Shown piece after piece: positions 19,368 to 28,640 of a DNA stretch of 64,000 nucleotides. The DNA is from Halarcobacter sp. (GTDB lineage: Bacteria; Campylobacterota; Campylobacteria; Campylobacterales; Arcobacteraceae), in NCBI GenBank assembly GCA_030145305.1, contig JAQYVX010000006.1, forward strand, positions 124,001 to 188,000, read 5' to 3'. The notes beneath the pieces are model-generated. The model was not told where the DNA came from. It did no database searches and saw only the letters and a list, made by a program, of their open reading frames with translations. Within the stretch, counting starts at the first letter, position 1. Each line of letters starts with the position of its first letter. Position numbers and translations under genes: made by a program.

Positions 19368-20495
19368 ATGACAAAAAGAAAAACTAAAAAGAAATCTACT
19401 AGAAAAAAAAGTATTCATAAAAAACAATCAATAAACTATAAATTGATAAATTCAATTTTAGCAATAATTATTGTTTTAATTCTTGCAATTATATTTATAC
19501 TTTATACAACTGATAGCAAAAAATTAAAAGAGTCAAAAGAGTTATCTCAAAAAGTTGAGAAAACTATAAAAAAAGAACTTTTAAAAGTTGAAGAGATAAG
19601 TAAAGAAGAACTCGACAAATACTTTGAAAAAGTAGAGACTAAAAAAGACCAATTTGAAGAATATACTAAAGATTTATATGAAGAATATATTGATAAAGAT
19701 CATAAAATTGAACAAGATGATAAAAATATATTAATAAAAAAAGATGAAAATTTAAAACAAAAAATAGATGAAGAAAAAAAACAAGAGAATATAAAAATTC
19801 CAATAAAAAAAGTTATTGTAAAAGACCAACCCCTAGCAATATTAACAAACAAACCAAAACTTGCTATTGTAATTGATGATGTAACAACAAAATCACAACT
19901 AAATAAAATTAAAAAAATAGGATATAGAGTAACTCCTTCTTTTATGCCTCCAACTCCTGGGCATCCAAACTCTGCAAATATAAGTAAAGATTTGGATTTT
20001 TATATGATACATTTTCCTCTTGAGGCTTCTACTTTTAGAGCTGAAGAAAAAAATACCTTACATATTACAGATTCATATGAAAGAATTGAAAAAAGAGTGT
20101 CAGAAATTAGACAATGGTACCCAAATGCAAAATATACAAATAATCATACAGGAAGTAAATTTACTTCAAATACTCAAGCTATGGATAGACTATTTAAGGC
20201 CTTAGTAAAATATGACTTTGTTTTTATGGATAGTAGAACTAGTGGGAAAACTGTAGGAAAACAAATGGCAAAGAAATATAATATGCCATATATTGTAAGA
20301 AATGTATTTTTAGATAATGAACAAGATTTTGCATATATTCAAAATCAATTAAAAAAGGCAATAAGAATTGCTAAAAAAAATGGTCAAGCAATAGCAATTT
20401 GTCATCCCCATTCAATTACATTAAAAGTATTAAGAGAGTCAAAACATCTTTTAAAAGATTTAGAATTAGTTTATGTAAATCAACTTTCTTATTAA
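19368..20495 (+). CDS. Divergent polysaccharide deacetylase (YibQ-like)
   Basis: 375 residues. A basic N-terminus and one transmembrane helix (about 27-47) are followed by a Lys/Glu-rich coiled-coil linker (about 48-150) and a catalytic-type domain (about 160-375). The domain has KLAIVIDDV, PTPGHPNS, TNNHTGSKFT and AICHPHSITL, which keep the Asp and His pattern of the divergent polysaccharide deacetylase family. It should act in the periplasm on an unknown glycan. In Campylobacter jejuni a similar gene lies between ilvC and dprA, as it does here apart from the inserted tor-like genes. Confidence 0.85.
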   Translation: MTKRKTKKKSTRKKSIHKKQSINYKLINSILAIIIVLILAIIFILYTTDSKKLKESKELSQKVEKTIKKELLKVEEISKEELDKYFEKVETKKDQFEEYTKDLYEEYIDKDHKIEQDDKNILIKKDENLKQKIDEEKKQENIKIPIKKVIVKDQPLAILTNKPKLAIVIDDVTTKSQLNKIKKIGYRVTPSFMPPTPGHPNSANISKDLDFYMIHFPLEASTFRAEEKNTLHITDSYERIEKRVSEIRQWYPNAKYTNNHTGSKFTSNTQAMDRLFKALVKYDFVFMDSRTSGKTVGKQMAKKYNMPYIVRNVFLDNEQDFAYIQNQLKKAIRIAKKNGQAIAICHPHSITLKVLRESKHLLKDLELVYVNQLSY

Positions 20496-20500
20496 AAAAA

Positions 20501-21154
20501 TTAATCTATTGCATGTAGTATATAGCCACAACTTGTAGTTTCAATAGTATTTTTTGGTAATTTACTTCTTAATCTTTTAATCATTTGGCGAATACTCATT
20601 AAAGAACTAATCTCACCTTCCCAAACATATTGTTCAATAGCCTCTAAAGAAAGGGGACTGTTTGCATATTTTAAAGAAAAAATCAAAAAAAGTGTCTCTT
20701 TATGCGTTAATTTTACTAGCTTATTTTTTTTATTAAATAGTGTTTCTAAATTTATATCAAAATAAAAACCTTCTTTTAAATTAAAAATATTATTTTTCTT
20801 ACATAATTGGTCAATTTTTGTCTCTAATTCATAAATATAAAATGGTTTTTTTAAAAAATCGTTACAGCCTTTTTCATATGCCTTTTTAACTGTTTCTAAT
20901 TCTATATTTGAAGTTATAATTATAATAGGAACATCTTTTTGACATTCTCTTATAGTCTTTAAAATAGTCAAACCGTCAATATTAGGTACATTTATATCCA
21001 ATACAAAACAATCATAACCATTTATAATATTGTTATATGCCTCTTCTCCATCACAAAAGGTATCTACTTTATAATTTTTTTCTTCTAACATTTCAACAAT
21101 GATTTCTGATAAATTTTCATTATCTTCAAGTAGTAATATTTTCATCGTCTTCAT
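20501..21154 (-). CDS. OmpR-family response regulator
   Basis: 217 residues. The receiver domain (about 4-118) has the acidic pair in LLLEDNENL, the phospho-acceptor Asp in CFVLDINVPNIDG, the Thr/Ser in IIIITSN and the Lys in FLKKPF. A winged-helix DNA-binding domain follows (about 130-217). The start overlaps the histidine kinase stop by 29 bases, or by 20 if the Met three codons later is used, so they are coupled. With the kinase it may control the adjacent molybdoenzyme operon. Confidence 0.92.
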   Translation of the reverse strand: MKTMKILLLEDNENLSEIIVEMLEEKNYKVDTFCDGEEAYNNIINGYDCFVLDINVPNIDGLTILKTIRECQKDVPIIIITSNIELETVKKAYEKGCNDFLKKPFYIYELETKIDQLCKKNNIFNLKEGFYFDINLETLFNKKNKLVKLTHKETLFLIFSLKYANSPLSLEAIEQYVWEGEISSLMSIRQMIKRLRSKLPKNTIETTSCGYILHAID

Positions 21155-23297
21155 TTTCTAATTTAGGTAAAGTAATAAGAAATTTTGCTCCTATTTCTTG
21201 AACATAGGCATTTAATTTTCCATGCATTTTTTTTTCAATAATTAATTTTGCCATATACAAACCAATACCATCACCATCCTTTTTTGTTGTAAAATATGGT
21301 TCAAATACTTTTTCAATAATTTTATCACTTAAACCAATTCCATCATCGACAATTTTTATTTTAACACTTTCTTCAATTTGAGTTAAGATAATAGTTATAT
21401 TTCCACCATCAATATTCTTCTTTCTAGCAGATAAAATGGAATCTTTTGAGTTATTAATTAAGTTTAATATTACTTGTTTAAACTCATTTGGATAACCCCA
21501 AATGAATATCTTTTTTTCTAAGATATTCACATATTCAATATTAATATTTGAGTATTTCAATGAAGTTTCAAGTATATTTAGAATTTCTTTTATTCCATTA
21601 CTTATATCAAATTTTATTGGTTTAGTGGAAGGTTTAATAAAAGCTCTAAAACTATCCATTGTTGCACCCATAAAAATAACTTGTTCCATAATAACTTCAA
21701 AATATTTATTTATCTCTTTTGTAGTTAATTTATTATTTTTATTATAGTAATACATTTTATGGGCAACTGCTGATAGAGTAACTAAAGGTGTTTTCCATTG
21801 ATGAACTAAGGCAGATAACATTTCACCAACTTCAGTAAGTTTGGATTGTTGAATAATAAATTGCTTATTTATTTCAGCTTGTTTTTTATCAGTTATATCT
21901 GTAATAATAGTTACAATTTCTGTTTCATTATTTTCATCTTTTATAAATCTATTCTTGACCATATAAACTCTTTGATCATACTCAAAGTCGAAATAATCTA
22001 AAGTAAATAACTTATCTTTAAAATTAAATTCATGAAAATAATTTAAAATATCTTTGATATTTTCACCTAATATTTCTGATTGTATTTTATTAACAAAGAG
22101 TTCAAAAGAATTATTACAACCTTTTATAATCCCCTTACTATCAATCCAAAATACTAAACTTTCAATATTACTTAACTGAGCTTCTGAAAGTTTTTGTTGA
22201 ATAAGCAATTTTTTTTCTAATTTCATTTTTTTCACTACGCCTATTACAAGTAAAATAAGGAAGAGTATAACAATAGGAAAAACAATAAAAGCAATATCAA
22301 TTAACTCCCTATTACTTTCAAAAAAACCTCTTGGAGAATTTATTAATATTGCATCATTTGGGATTTTCAAATTATCTAAATGATACTTTTTTAAAATTTT
22401 ATAATCAAACTGCCATTTTACTTCCGAAGGTTTTGCTTTTGCTTTTATATTTTTATTTAATAATAGTCTTTCAAGCCATAAAGCTGCATCATACCCTTGT
22501 TCATAACCACTTGATAATAAACCTCCTACGACACCTCTACCAAAATGAGAATCAGTTAGTGCAAAAACAGGATGAGGAGATTCTTTAATTAAATTATTTA
22601 CTTTATGATATGGAATATACTCTCCTTTATCATTAATAAATAATGAACCAAAAAGTATTACACTATTTTTAGGTAATTTTTTTACATCTTTTTTTATTTG
22701 TTCTACATTACCATGAAAAATAAATTTAACTTCAATATTTTTAGCTATTTTTTTTATGGATGTTTTTATTTTATTATTAATTAATTTTGAGGATAAAGTT
22801 AAATCATTTATAATATATAAGGTTTTCAAATTAGGGAAAGAATCTATTATAAAATTTATATTTGTAGTTACTTGTTTATTTTCAAATACTACGGGGATAT
22901 TGTTTTTAATGGCTTTTTCAACATCTATACCAGGGGCATCTTTATCTAAACCAGTAAAAATTATTTGAGTGTTTTTAAAGAGTTTTTCTTTATATTTCAA
23001 AACAAAATCAATTGCATAATTATCTGCAACAATAAGAACATCATAGTGTCTTGATTTTAATTTGTGTACAAAAAGTTCATAGACTATATTTTGATACTCT
23101 AAAGAATTATTCTTTTTACTATCCATATACTCTGTAGTTAATTCATATTTATCTTGTTTTGATAATACATCCTCCACACCTTTTGATATATCATCACTCC
23201 ATTTTAAACCTTTATTATATGACTGTAATAATAGTATTTGTTTAGGAGATGCATATAGACTTATAATAGTAAGTAGTAAAATCAATAGTATTTTCAT
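21126..23297 (-). CDS. Sensor histidine kinase with fused periplasmic binding-protein domain
   Basis: 723 residues. A signal/anchor (1-16) leads to a periplasmic ABC-substrate-binding-like domain (about 18-305; QILLLQSYNKGLKWSDDI), then a transmembrane helix (about 328-350), a PAS domain (about 375-480), a dimerisation domain with the acceptor His in ALVHQWKTPL, and an HATPase domain (IKIVDDGIGL, GDGIGLYMAK). Kinases with this input domain are common in Arcobacter; the ligand is unknown. In E. coli TMAO sensing, the periplasmic protein TorT works with kinase TorS and OmpR-type TorR; here binding domain and kinase are one protein next to a TorA-like gene. Confidence 0.88.
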   Translation of the reverse strand: MKILLILLLTIISLYASPKQILLLQSYNKGLKWSDDISKGVEDVLSKQDKYELTTEYMDSKKNNSLEYQNIVYELFVHKLKSRHYDVLIVADNYAIDFVLKYKEKLFKNTQIIFTGLDKDAPGIDVEKAIKNNIPVVFENKQVTTNINFIIDSFPNLKTLYIINDLTLSSKLINNKIKTSIKKIAKNIEVKFIFHGNVEQIKKDVKKLPKNSVILFGSLFINDKGEYIPYHKVNNLIKESPHPVFALTDSHFGRGVVGGLLSSGYEQGYDAALWLERLLLNKNIKAKAKPSEVKWQFDYKILKKYHLDNLKIPNDAILINSPRGFFESNRELIDIAFIVFPIVILFLILLVIGVVKKMKLEKKLLIQQKLSEAQLSNIESLVFWIDSKGIIKGCNNSFELFVNKIQSEILGENIKDILNYFHEFNFKDKLFTLDYFDFEYDQRVYMVKNRFIKDENNETEIVTIITDITDKKQAEINKQFIIQQSKLTEVGEMLSALVHQWKTPLVTLSAVAHKMYYYNKNNKLTTKEINKYFEVIMEQVIFMGATMDSFRAFIKPSTKPIKFDISNGIKEILNILETSLKYSNINIEYVNILEKKIFIWGYPNEFKQVILNLINNSKDSILSARKKNIDGGNITIILTQIEESVKIKIVDDGIGLSDKIIEKVFEPYFTTKKDGDGIGLYMAKLIIEKKMHGKLNAYVQEIGAKFLITLPKLENEDDENITT

Positions 23298-23338
23298 TAT
23301 CTATCCTAATCTATCCTACTTACTATTATATCAGAATT

Positions 23339-23914
23339 TTAGTGTTTGTAAATATTACTCTTTTGAAGATAATTTACAATAAAATCCTCGTCTTTTTGAG
23401 TTAATCCAGCTTGTTCAGCCATCGAATCAATTATTGAAGGAAATTCTCCTGCAAAATGACTTTCAGCTTTTGGAGCTTCATGACAACCACTACATCTTAA
23501 GCTTACAAACTCTTTTTCTTTTTTCCATAAGCTTGAAAAATCACTAGTTAGTTTTTTAGTTTGAATCCAACCTTTAATACTATTTTCAATCCAAACCTCT
23601 TCATATTTGTCTTCTTTAGTTTGAAGAATTTTTCTTAACTTTATTCCTTTTCCTTCAAGCTTAGCTAAGTGGACGGTAACTCCTTCTTTGAAAAAAAGTT
23701 TATCATTTGGTTCTTCTTCATATGACCAACCTTTTAATTCTACAAGGGAATAAGTGCCTTTTGTTTTAAGAACATTCACCTTTGTCCCCTTGCTAATTGT
23801 AGCAAGGGCTGTACTAGTTTTAATTTCAAAGATTTTACTTTCTTCTATTACATAGGAATCTGCAAATAAATTAAATGCAAATCCTAAGCATAACAAATAT
23901 ACTAACTTTTTCAT
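23339..23914 (-). CDS. SH3-like monohaem cytochrome c, partner of the molybdoenzyme
   Basis: 191 residues from the ATG at 23914, preceded by AGAGGA inside the end of the reductase gene. A start seven codons upstream is rejected because it would place residues before a normal signal peptide (KKLVYLLCLGFAFNLFA). Two bacterial SH3-like segments occupy about 25-125, and the C-terminus carries a single haem-binding CSGCH (about 145-149). This resembles Cj0265c, the monohaem cytochrome beside the TMAO/DMSO reductase Cj0264c. It probably passes electrons to the reductase in the periplasm. Confidence 0.85.
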   Translation of the reverse strand: MKKLVYLLCLGFAFNLFADSYVIEESKIFEIKTSTALATISKGTKVNVLKTKGTYSLVELKGWSYEEEPNDKLFFKEGVTVHLAKLEGKGIKLRKILQTKEDKYEEVWIENSIKGWIQTKKLTSDFSSLWKKEKEFVSLRCSGCHEAPKAESHFAGEFPSIIDSMAEQAGLTQKDEDFIVNYLQKSNIYKH

Positions 23915-23915
23915 A

Positions 23916-26360
23916 TTATCCTCTTTGTGGAGCACTAAAAACTTTTATAGGAGGTAATTCTCCCTCAAATTTCTCAAAGTCAACTAAAGCAGTGTGTGCA
24001 ATATTTCCTTGAGCTAAGCTAGAAGTCCCTTTATCAATTGTTAGAACATTAACATGCCCATGAACACAAGAGGTATCACCATTTGCAAAGTCTGCTGGAT
24101 CATACCAAGAACCTTCAGAAATAGAAACTACATTTTTTCTAATAGTATCAGTCACAACTGCTCCTGCTAAGATTGAACCTCTGTCGTTAAATACTCGAAC
24201 TACATCTCCATCATTAATTCCTTTTGCTTTTGCATCAGCTGGATTAATTAACATTGGTTCTCTTCCTTGTACTTCATAAACATTTCTTAGCCATGTATTA
24301 TTAAGTTGCGAATGTAATCTATATTTTGGATGTGGAGAAACAATATGAAATGGATATTTCTCTGCTTTTTTACTTCCTAGATATTCAATTGGTTCATACC
24401 AAGTTGGATGTGGTTTACAATCAGAATAATTATAAGCTTCTATAGTTTTTGAATAAATTTCTATTTTACCAGAAGGTGTTCCTAATCTATTTGCTCTTTT
24501 ATCATCAATAAAACTTTTATATGAAACAAAGTTTTTTGCTTTTTCTGTAATTTCAAAATCAACATGTCCTTTTTCCCAGAATTCTTCAAATGATGGCATT
24601 GCAATATTTTTACTTTTTGCTTGTTTCATACTTCCTTTGTAAAATTCTTGAATCCAATCCATTTCATTTTTACCTTCAGTATAATATTTATCTAATCCTA
24701 ATTTACTTAGTATTCCAGTACAAATATCATAATCATTTTTTGACTCAGCTAATGGTTCAACTGCTTTTTTCATCGCAATTATAGACTCATGAGAGCCGTG
24801 TCCATAGAAAGTAATATCATTTCTTTCTAATGATGTTGTTGTTGGTAAAACAATATCTGCCATTCTTGCACTAGCTGTCCAGTATGGATCTGCAAATACA
24901 ATTGTTTCAGGTTTTTCCCATGCTTTAATTAATTTATTTACATCTTGATGATGATGGAATGGATTTCCTCCCGCCCAATAAATCATTTTAATATCTGGAT
25001 ATGTTAAATCTTTTCCATTATATTTAAAGGCTTTCCCTGGATTTAATAACATATCTGAAATTTTAGAAACAGGTATATATTTTGATTTTCTAGTTACCCA
25101 TGGAATATCTTTTGTTTCTTTAAAACTATTTGGTAAAGCTCCTAATCCTGGTGCACTAGCAGCACTTGCTCCTAGATTTGAGTAGTGTCCTGAATAAGTA
25201 TATCCACCCCCTGCTTGACCAATTTGACCAATCATTGCAGCCAAAGTAGTAATCATCCAATGAGATTGTTCTCCTGAATCCATACGTTGAATTGCCCAAC
25301 CACCCATTAAAGTTGTTTTTCCTTTTGAAAATAATTTAGCTAAGGCAATAATTTCTTTTTCAGAAATACCTGTGATTTTTTCTGCCCATGAAGGTGTTTT
25401 ATCTATTCCATCTTCTTTTCCTATTAAATATGCAAAAAATTCTTTTCGTCCAAAAGTATATTTTTTCATAAATTTTTCATCATGTAAATTATTTTTATAC
25501 ATATAATTTGCAATACCTAATAATAAAGCTACATCAGTTCCTGGTTTCAATGATATTTGTTTAGCATTTAGTTTTTGTGCAGTTTCAGTATAAATAGGAT
25601 TTATATTTATAATATTTATTTCTCTTTTTTTAGCTTCTTTTTTAAGTTCATCCATATAAGAATAAAATGAATGCTCAGCACTTGTCCATGCAATTTTATT
25701 AGTAATATAAGGGTCAGCCCCAATTATCACTAGATTATCAACATTTTTAACAACAGTATGCCAAGCAGAAGGTTTATAATAAGCACTTGCACTTCCAGTA
25801 ACATAAGGCATAATAACTCTAATTGCTCCAGTAGAATAAGTATTTACATCATCTACAAATCCACCAGTTAATTTTAACATTCTATGCGAAACATTACGAA
25901 TCATATGCATATTTCCACATTCCCACCATCCATAACAACCGCCATATACGCTATCTGGACCGTGATCTTTATGAACTCTTTTAAATTCTTTAGCAACTAA
26001 TTCATAGGCCTTTTCCCATGATACTCTGATAAATTTTTCTTTTCCTCTTTTAGATGTATCACTTTTATGTCCATCTTTTAAGAAACCTTCTCTTACATAA
26101 GGATATTTTACTCTAGTAGGAGAGTAGACTCTATCTGGAATTGCATTAATCATCTCACCGGGATTTCTGTCTTTTTCAAAAGGAGCAACTCTTACTAATT
26201 TGCCATCTTTTACTATTGAATAAAAAGCACCATAATGAGTGGCAGTTAAAATTTTCTTACTACTATTAATAATAGTTGCATTTAAAGCAGGATTAATTGC
26301 AGCCAAAGTTACAGCAGCCCCTGCACCTTTTAAAAATTCTCTTCTTTTTAAATCTTTCAT
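23916..26360 (-). CDS. torA: Periplasmic TMAO/DMSO-type molybdopterin reductase
   Basis: 814 residues. A twin-arginine signal (RREFLKG at 6-12) shows export after cofactor loading. The molybdenum ligand is probably Ser176 in NTYSTGA, the serine seen in the DMSO reductase/TorA/BisC branch, and no N-terminal iron-sulfur Cys cluster is present, as in TorA. Length and neighbours (monohaem cytochrome downstream) match the Cj0264c/Cj0265c type. The substrate could be TMAO, DMSO or another S- or N-oxide, so the symbol is tentative. It is first in a minus-strand run with the cytochrome, followed by the two-component system. Confidence 0.85.
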   Translation of the reverse strand: MKDLKRREFLKGAGAAVTLAAINPALNATIINSSKKILTATHYGAFYSIVKDGKLVRVAPFEKDRNPGEMINAIPDRVYSPTRVKYPYVREGFLKDGHKSDTSKRGKEKFIRVSWEKAYELVAKEFKRVHKDHGPDSVYGGCYGWWECGNMHMIRNVSHRMLKLTGGFVDDVNTYSTGAIRVIMPYVTGSASAYYKPSAWHTVVKNVDNLVIIGADPYITNKIAWTSAEHSFYSYMDELKKEAKKREINIININPIYTETAQKLNAKQISLKPGTDVALLLGIANYMYKNNLHDEKFMKKYTFGRKEFFAYLIGKEDGIDKTPSWAEKITGISEKEIIALAKLFSKGKTTLMGGWAIQRMDSGEQSHWMITTLAAMIGQIGQAGGGYTYSGHYSNLGASAASAPGLGALPNSFKETKDIPWVTRKSKYIPVSKISDMLLNPGKAFKYNGKDLTYPDIKMIYWAGGNPFHHHQDVNKLIKAWEKPETIVFADPYWTASARMADIVLPTTTSLERNDITFYGHGSHESIIAMKKAVEPLAESKNDYDICTGILSKLGLDKYYTEGKNEMDWIQEFYKGSMKQAKSKNIAMPSFEEFWEKGHVDFEITEKAKNFVSYKSFIDDKRANRLGTPSGKIEIYSKTIEAYNYSDCKPHPTWYEPIEYLGSKKAEKYPFHIVSPHPKYRLHSQLNNTWLRNVYEVQGREPMLINPADAKAKGINDGDVVRVFNDRGSILAGAVVTDTIRKNVVSISEGSWYDPADFANGDTSCVHGHVNVLTIDKGTSSLAQGNIAHTALVDFEKFEGELPPIKVFSAPQRG

Positions 26361-26406
26361 CTTTCATCCTTTTAGATTTTTATTTAAAGAATTCTAACAA
26401 TATCTA

Positions 26407-26428
26407 TTGTCAAATAGTTGTCAAAAAT
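26407..26428 (-). promoter_or_regulatory. Direct repeat upstream of torA-like gene (candidate response-regulator site)
   Basis: On the plus strand TTGTCAA occurs at 26407-26413 and again at 26418-26424, exactly 11 bases apart, 47 bp upstream of the reductase start. OmpR-family regulators typically bind direct repeats spaced about one helical turn, and an OmpR-type regulator lies in the same gene group. The repeat is AT-rich and short, so chance cannot be excluded. Confidence 0.4.
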
Positions 26429-26527
26429 ATATCTAAGTAGAACTAGAAAATTTAAAGAATAAGAGCACAAACTAAAATAACTAGTTTCATTACTAATTAA
26501 GCAACAACTCTATATAATTTTTTAAAT

Positions 26528-26533
26528 TATAAT
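26528..26533 (+). promoter_or_regulatory. dprA -10 box, very short leader
   Basis: TATAAT stands 11 bases before the dprA ATG at 26545. If used, transcription would start about 5 bases before the ATG, leaving an almost leaderless mRNA. Confidence 0.5.
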
Positions 26534-26544
26534 AAAGAGTTAAA

Positions 26545-27312
26545 ATGTCCCTTAATATAGACTTTCACATAAAAGAATTAGAAGCTATGAAAAAGTATCC
26601 TAAAGAGCTTTTTTATAAAGGAAATACTAAACTTTTAGAAAAAAGAAAAGTTTCCATAATTGGAACAAGACGCCCCTCTTCTTATAGTAAAAAATTTACT
26701 CACCAACTTTCAACTGAACTTGCTAAAAGAGATATAGTTATTATAAGTGGCGCTGCCATTGGAGTTGATGCTATTGCACATTCAAGTGCAGGGGCTAAAA
26801 ATACCATTGCTGTTGTTGCTAATGGCTTAGATATAAAATATCCCGCAATAAATACAAAATTATTAAATTCAATTGAAAAAGAGGGTTTGGTTTTAAGTGC
26901 ATATAAAAATGGTGAAAAAGCTCGTAATTATACCTTTGTTCATAGAAATGAAATTGTAGTTTCTCTTGGTGAAATTTTAATTGTAACACAAGCGGATGAA
27001 AAAAGTGGTAGTTTAACTTCTGTAAAATATGCTTTGGATATGGGTAAAGAAGTTTATACTCTCCCTCATAGATTAGATGAAAGCCTAGGCACTCAAAAAC
27101 TTGTAGCACAAGGACTAATCAAACCTATTTATGATTTAGAAAAGTTTTTACACTCTTTTGGGGAAGTAAAAATTAAAAATGATGAATTAAGTACATATCT
27201 AAATACTTTCCCTTTATATGAAGAAGCCTTATTAAAATATAAAGAGAAAATATTTGAATTAGAACTTGAAGGACAAATTAAAATTGAAAATGGTTATATA
27301 AAACCACTTTGA
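26545..27312 (+). CDS. dprA: DNA-processing protein DprA
   Basis: 255 residues. The Rossmann-like core has GTRRPSSYS, ISGAAIGVDAIAH and QADEKSGSLTSVKYAL, which are hallmark DprA segments. The protein is short: it lacks the N-terminal SAM domain of larger DprA proteins and has only a small C-terminal winged-helix-like end. DprA loads RecA on incoming single strands in natural transformation. It is divergent from the reductase gene, and its stop directly abuts the convergent nhaA stop with no terminator between. Confidence 0.93.
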   Translation: MSLNIDFHIKELEAMKKYPKELFYKGNTKLLEKRKVSIIGTRRPSSYSKKFTHQLSTELAKRDIVIISGAAIGVDAIAHSSAGAKNTIAVVANGLDIKYPAINTKLLNSIEKEGLVLSAYKNGEKARNYTFVHRNEIVVSLGEILIVTQADEKSGSLTSVKYALDMGKEVYTLPHRLDESLGTQKLVAQGLIKPIYDLEKFLHSFGEVKIKNDELSTYLNTFPLYEEALLKYKEKIFELELEGQIKIENGYIKPL

Positions 27313-28500
27313 TTAAAGATTAGAAATTCTTTTACTTTTTACAAATCTAAGTATTAAATATCCTACAATTCCTGATAAAAATGAAGCAATTAGAATACCT
27401 AACTTATCTGTATAGAAGAAAGTATCTGAGTTATTAAAAGCTAGTGCATCTATAAGCAAACTCATTGTAAAACCAATTCCAGTTAAGACTGAGACTCCAT
27501 AAATTTGAGCCCAACTTACTGCCTTTGGCATATTTGCTAGTTTGTATTTAATTGCAAGATATGTAAATAAAAAGACTCCTAATTGTTTACCAAAGAACAG
27601 TCCAAAAATAATACCCAAAGAAACGCCATTGGAAATTTTCTCAATAGATAAATCACTTAAATCAACACCTGCATTTACAAAAGCAAATAACGGCAAAATA
27701 TAAAATGCCACCCAAAAATGTATGTGATGTTCTAATGTTTTTGCAGGAGAGACAAGCTTTCTTTTTTCATTTACAGCATTTAAAGGAATTGCAAAAGCAA
27801 CTATAATTCCACTAAGTGTGGCATGAACTCCTGATTTTAAAACGAAAATCCATAATAAAGTACCAACAATCCAATAATATCCTATCTTGGTTACTTGAAA
27901 TCTATTTAAAGCTAACAAGATTAAAATACAAACTCCAGCAATGGAAATTGCATGAAAAGATAAATCTGAGGTATAAAAAAATGCAATAATTAAAATAGCC
28001 CCTAAATCATCAAAAATAGCTAAGGCCATTAAAAATATTTTTAATGAAGCAGGAATTCTTCTTCCAAGTAAAGATAAAATACCTAAAGCAAAGGCTATAT
28101 CAGTGGCTGTTGGTATTGCCCAACCACGAAGGGCAAAATCGTCACCATAATTAAAAGCAATATAAACAATAGCAGGGACTATCATTCCTCCAAGTGCTGC
28201 AATAGCAGGAAGTGCAACTTTTTTAGGAGTTGAGAGATGTCCTGCAATTAATTCTCTTTTTATTTCAAGTCCAATAAGAAGAAAAAATATAGCCATAAGT
28301 CCATCATTTATCCATAAAATGAGTGGTTTACTTATATCAAGTATTTCTCCTACTTTAAATTCAATTTGGGTATTTAGAAAAGTTGTGTAAAATTCTGAAA
28401 ATGTAGAATTTCTTAATATTAAAGCGATGATTGTTACAAGTATTAAAATTAAGCCTGAACTTGATTCATTTTTAAAATATTTTTTTACTAGTATTTTCAT
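27313..28500 (-). CDS. nhaA: Na+/H+ antiporter NhaA
   Basis: 395 residues and about 12 helices. The paired aspartates of the transport site lie in ATDIAFALGIL and in AIFDDLGAILIIAFF, and the ELKRELIAGHL-type loop is present. NhaA exports sodium in exchange for protons. The sodium channel elsewhere in this window suggests sodium gradients matter to the cell, though the two genes are not linked. Downstream it meets dprA tail to tail. Confidence 0.96.
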   Translation of the reverse strand: MKILVKKYFKNESSSGLILILVTIIALILRNSTFSEFYTTFLNTQIEFKVGEILDISKPLILWINDGLMAIFFLLIGLEIKRELIAGHLSTPKKVALPAIAALGGMIVPAIVYIAFNYGDDFALRGWAIPTATDIAFALGILSLLGRRIPASLKIFLMALAIFDDLGAILIIAFFYTSDLSFHAISIAGVCILILLALNRFQVTKIGYYWIVGTLLWIFVLKSGVHATLSGIIVAFAIPLNAVNEKRKLVSPAKTLEHHIHFWVAFYILPLFAFVNAGVDLSDLSIEKISNGVSLGIIFGLFFGKQLGVFLFTYLAIKYKLANMPKAVSWAQIYGVSVLTGIGFTMSLLIDALAFNNSDTFFYTDKLGILIASFLSGIVGYLILRFVKSKRISNL

Positions 28501-28579
28501 AAACTACATCCTAAAAAGTAACTGTGTATTATTTTAATACAAACAACTTTATGCAATATTAAATATAAAAAATTAAAGC

Positions 28580-28615
28580 CCATCTTTCTTATTAAATAAT
28601 TTATAAAAAAGATGG
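28580..28615 (-). terminator. Probable terminator after the chemoreceptor gene
   Basis: CCATCTTT (28580-28587) and AAAGATGG (28608-28615) can pair around a 20-base AT-rich loop, about 25 bases after the chemoreceptor stop; a T-rich stretch follows on the minus strand. The long loop makes this moderate evidence. Confidence 0.5.
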
Positions 28616-28640
28616 AAAACTTTATATTATGACTTATAGA

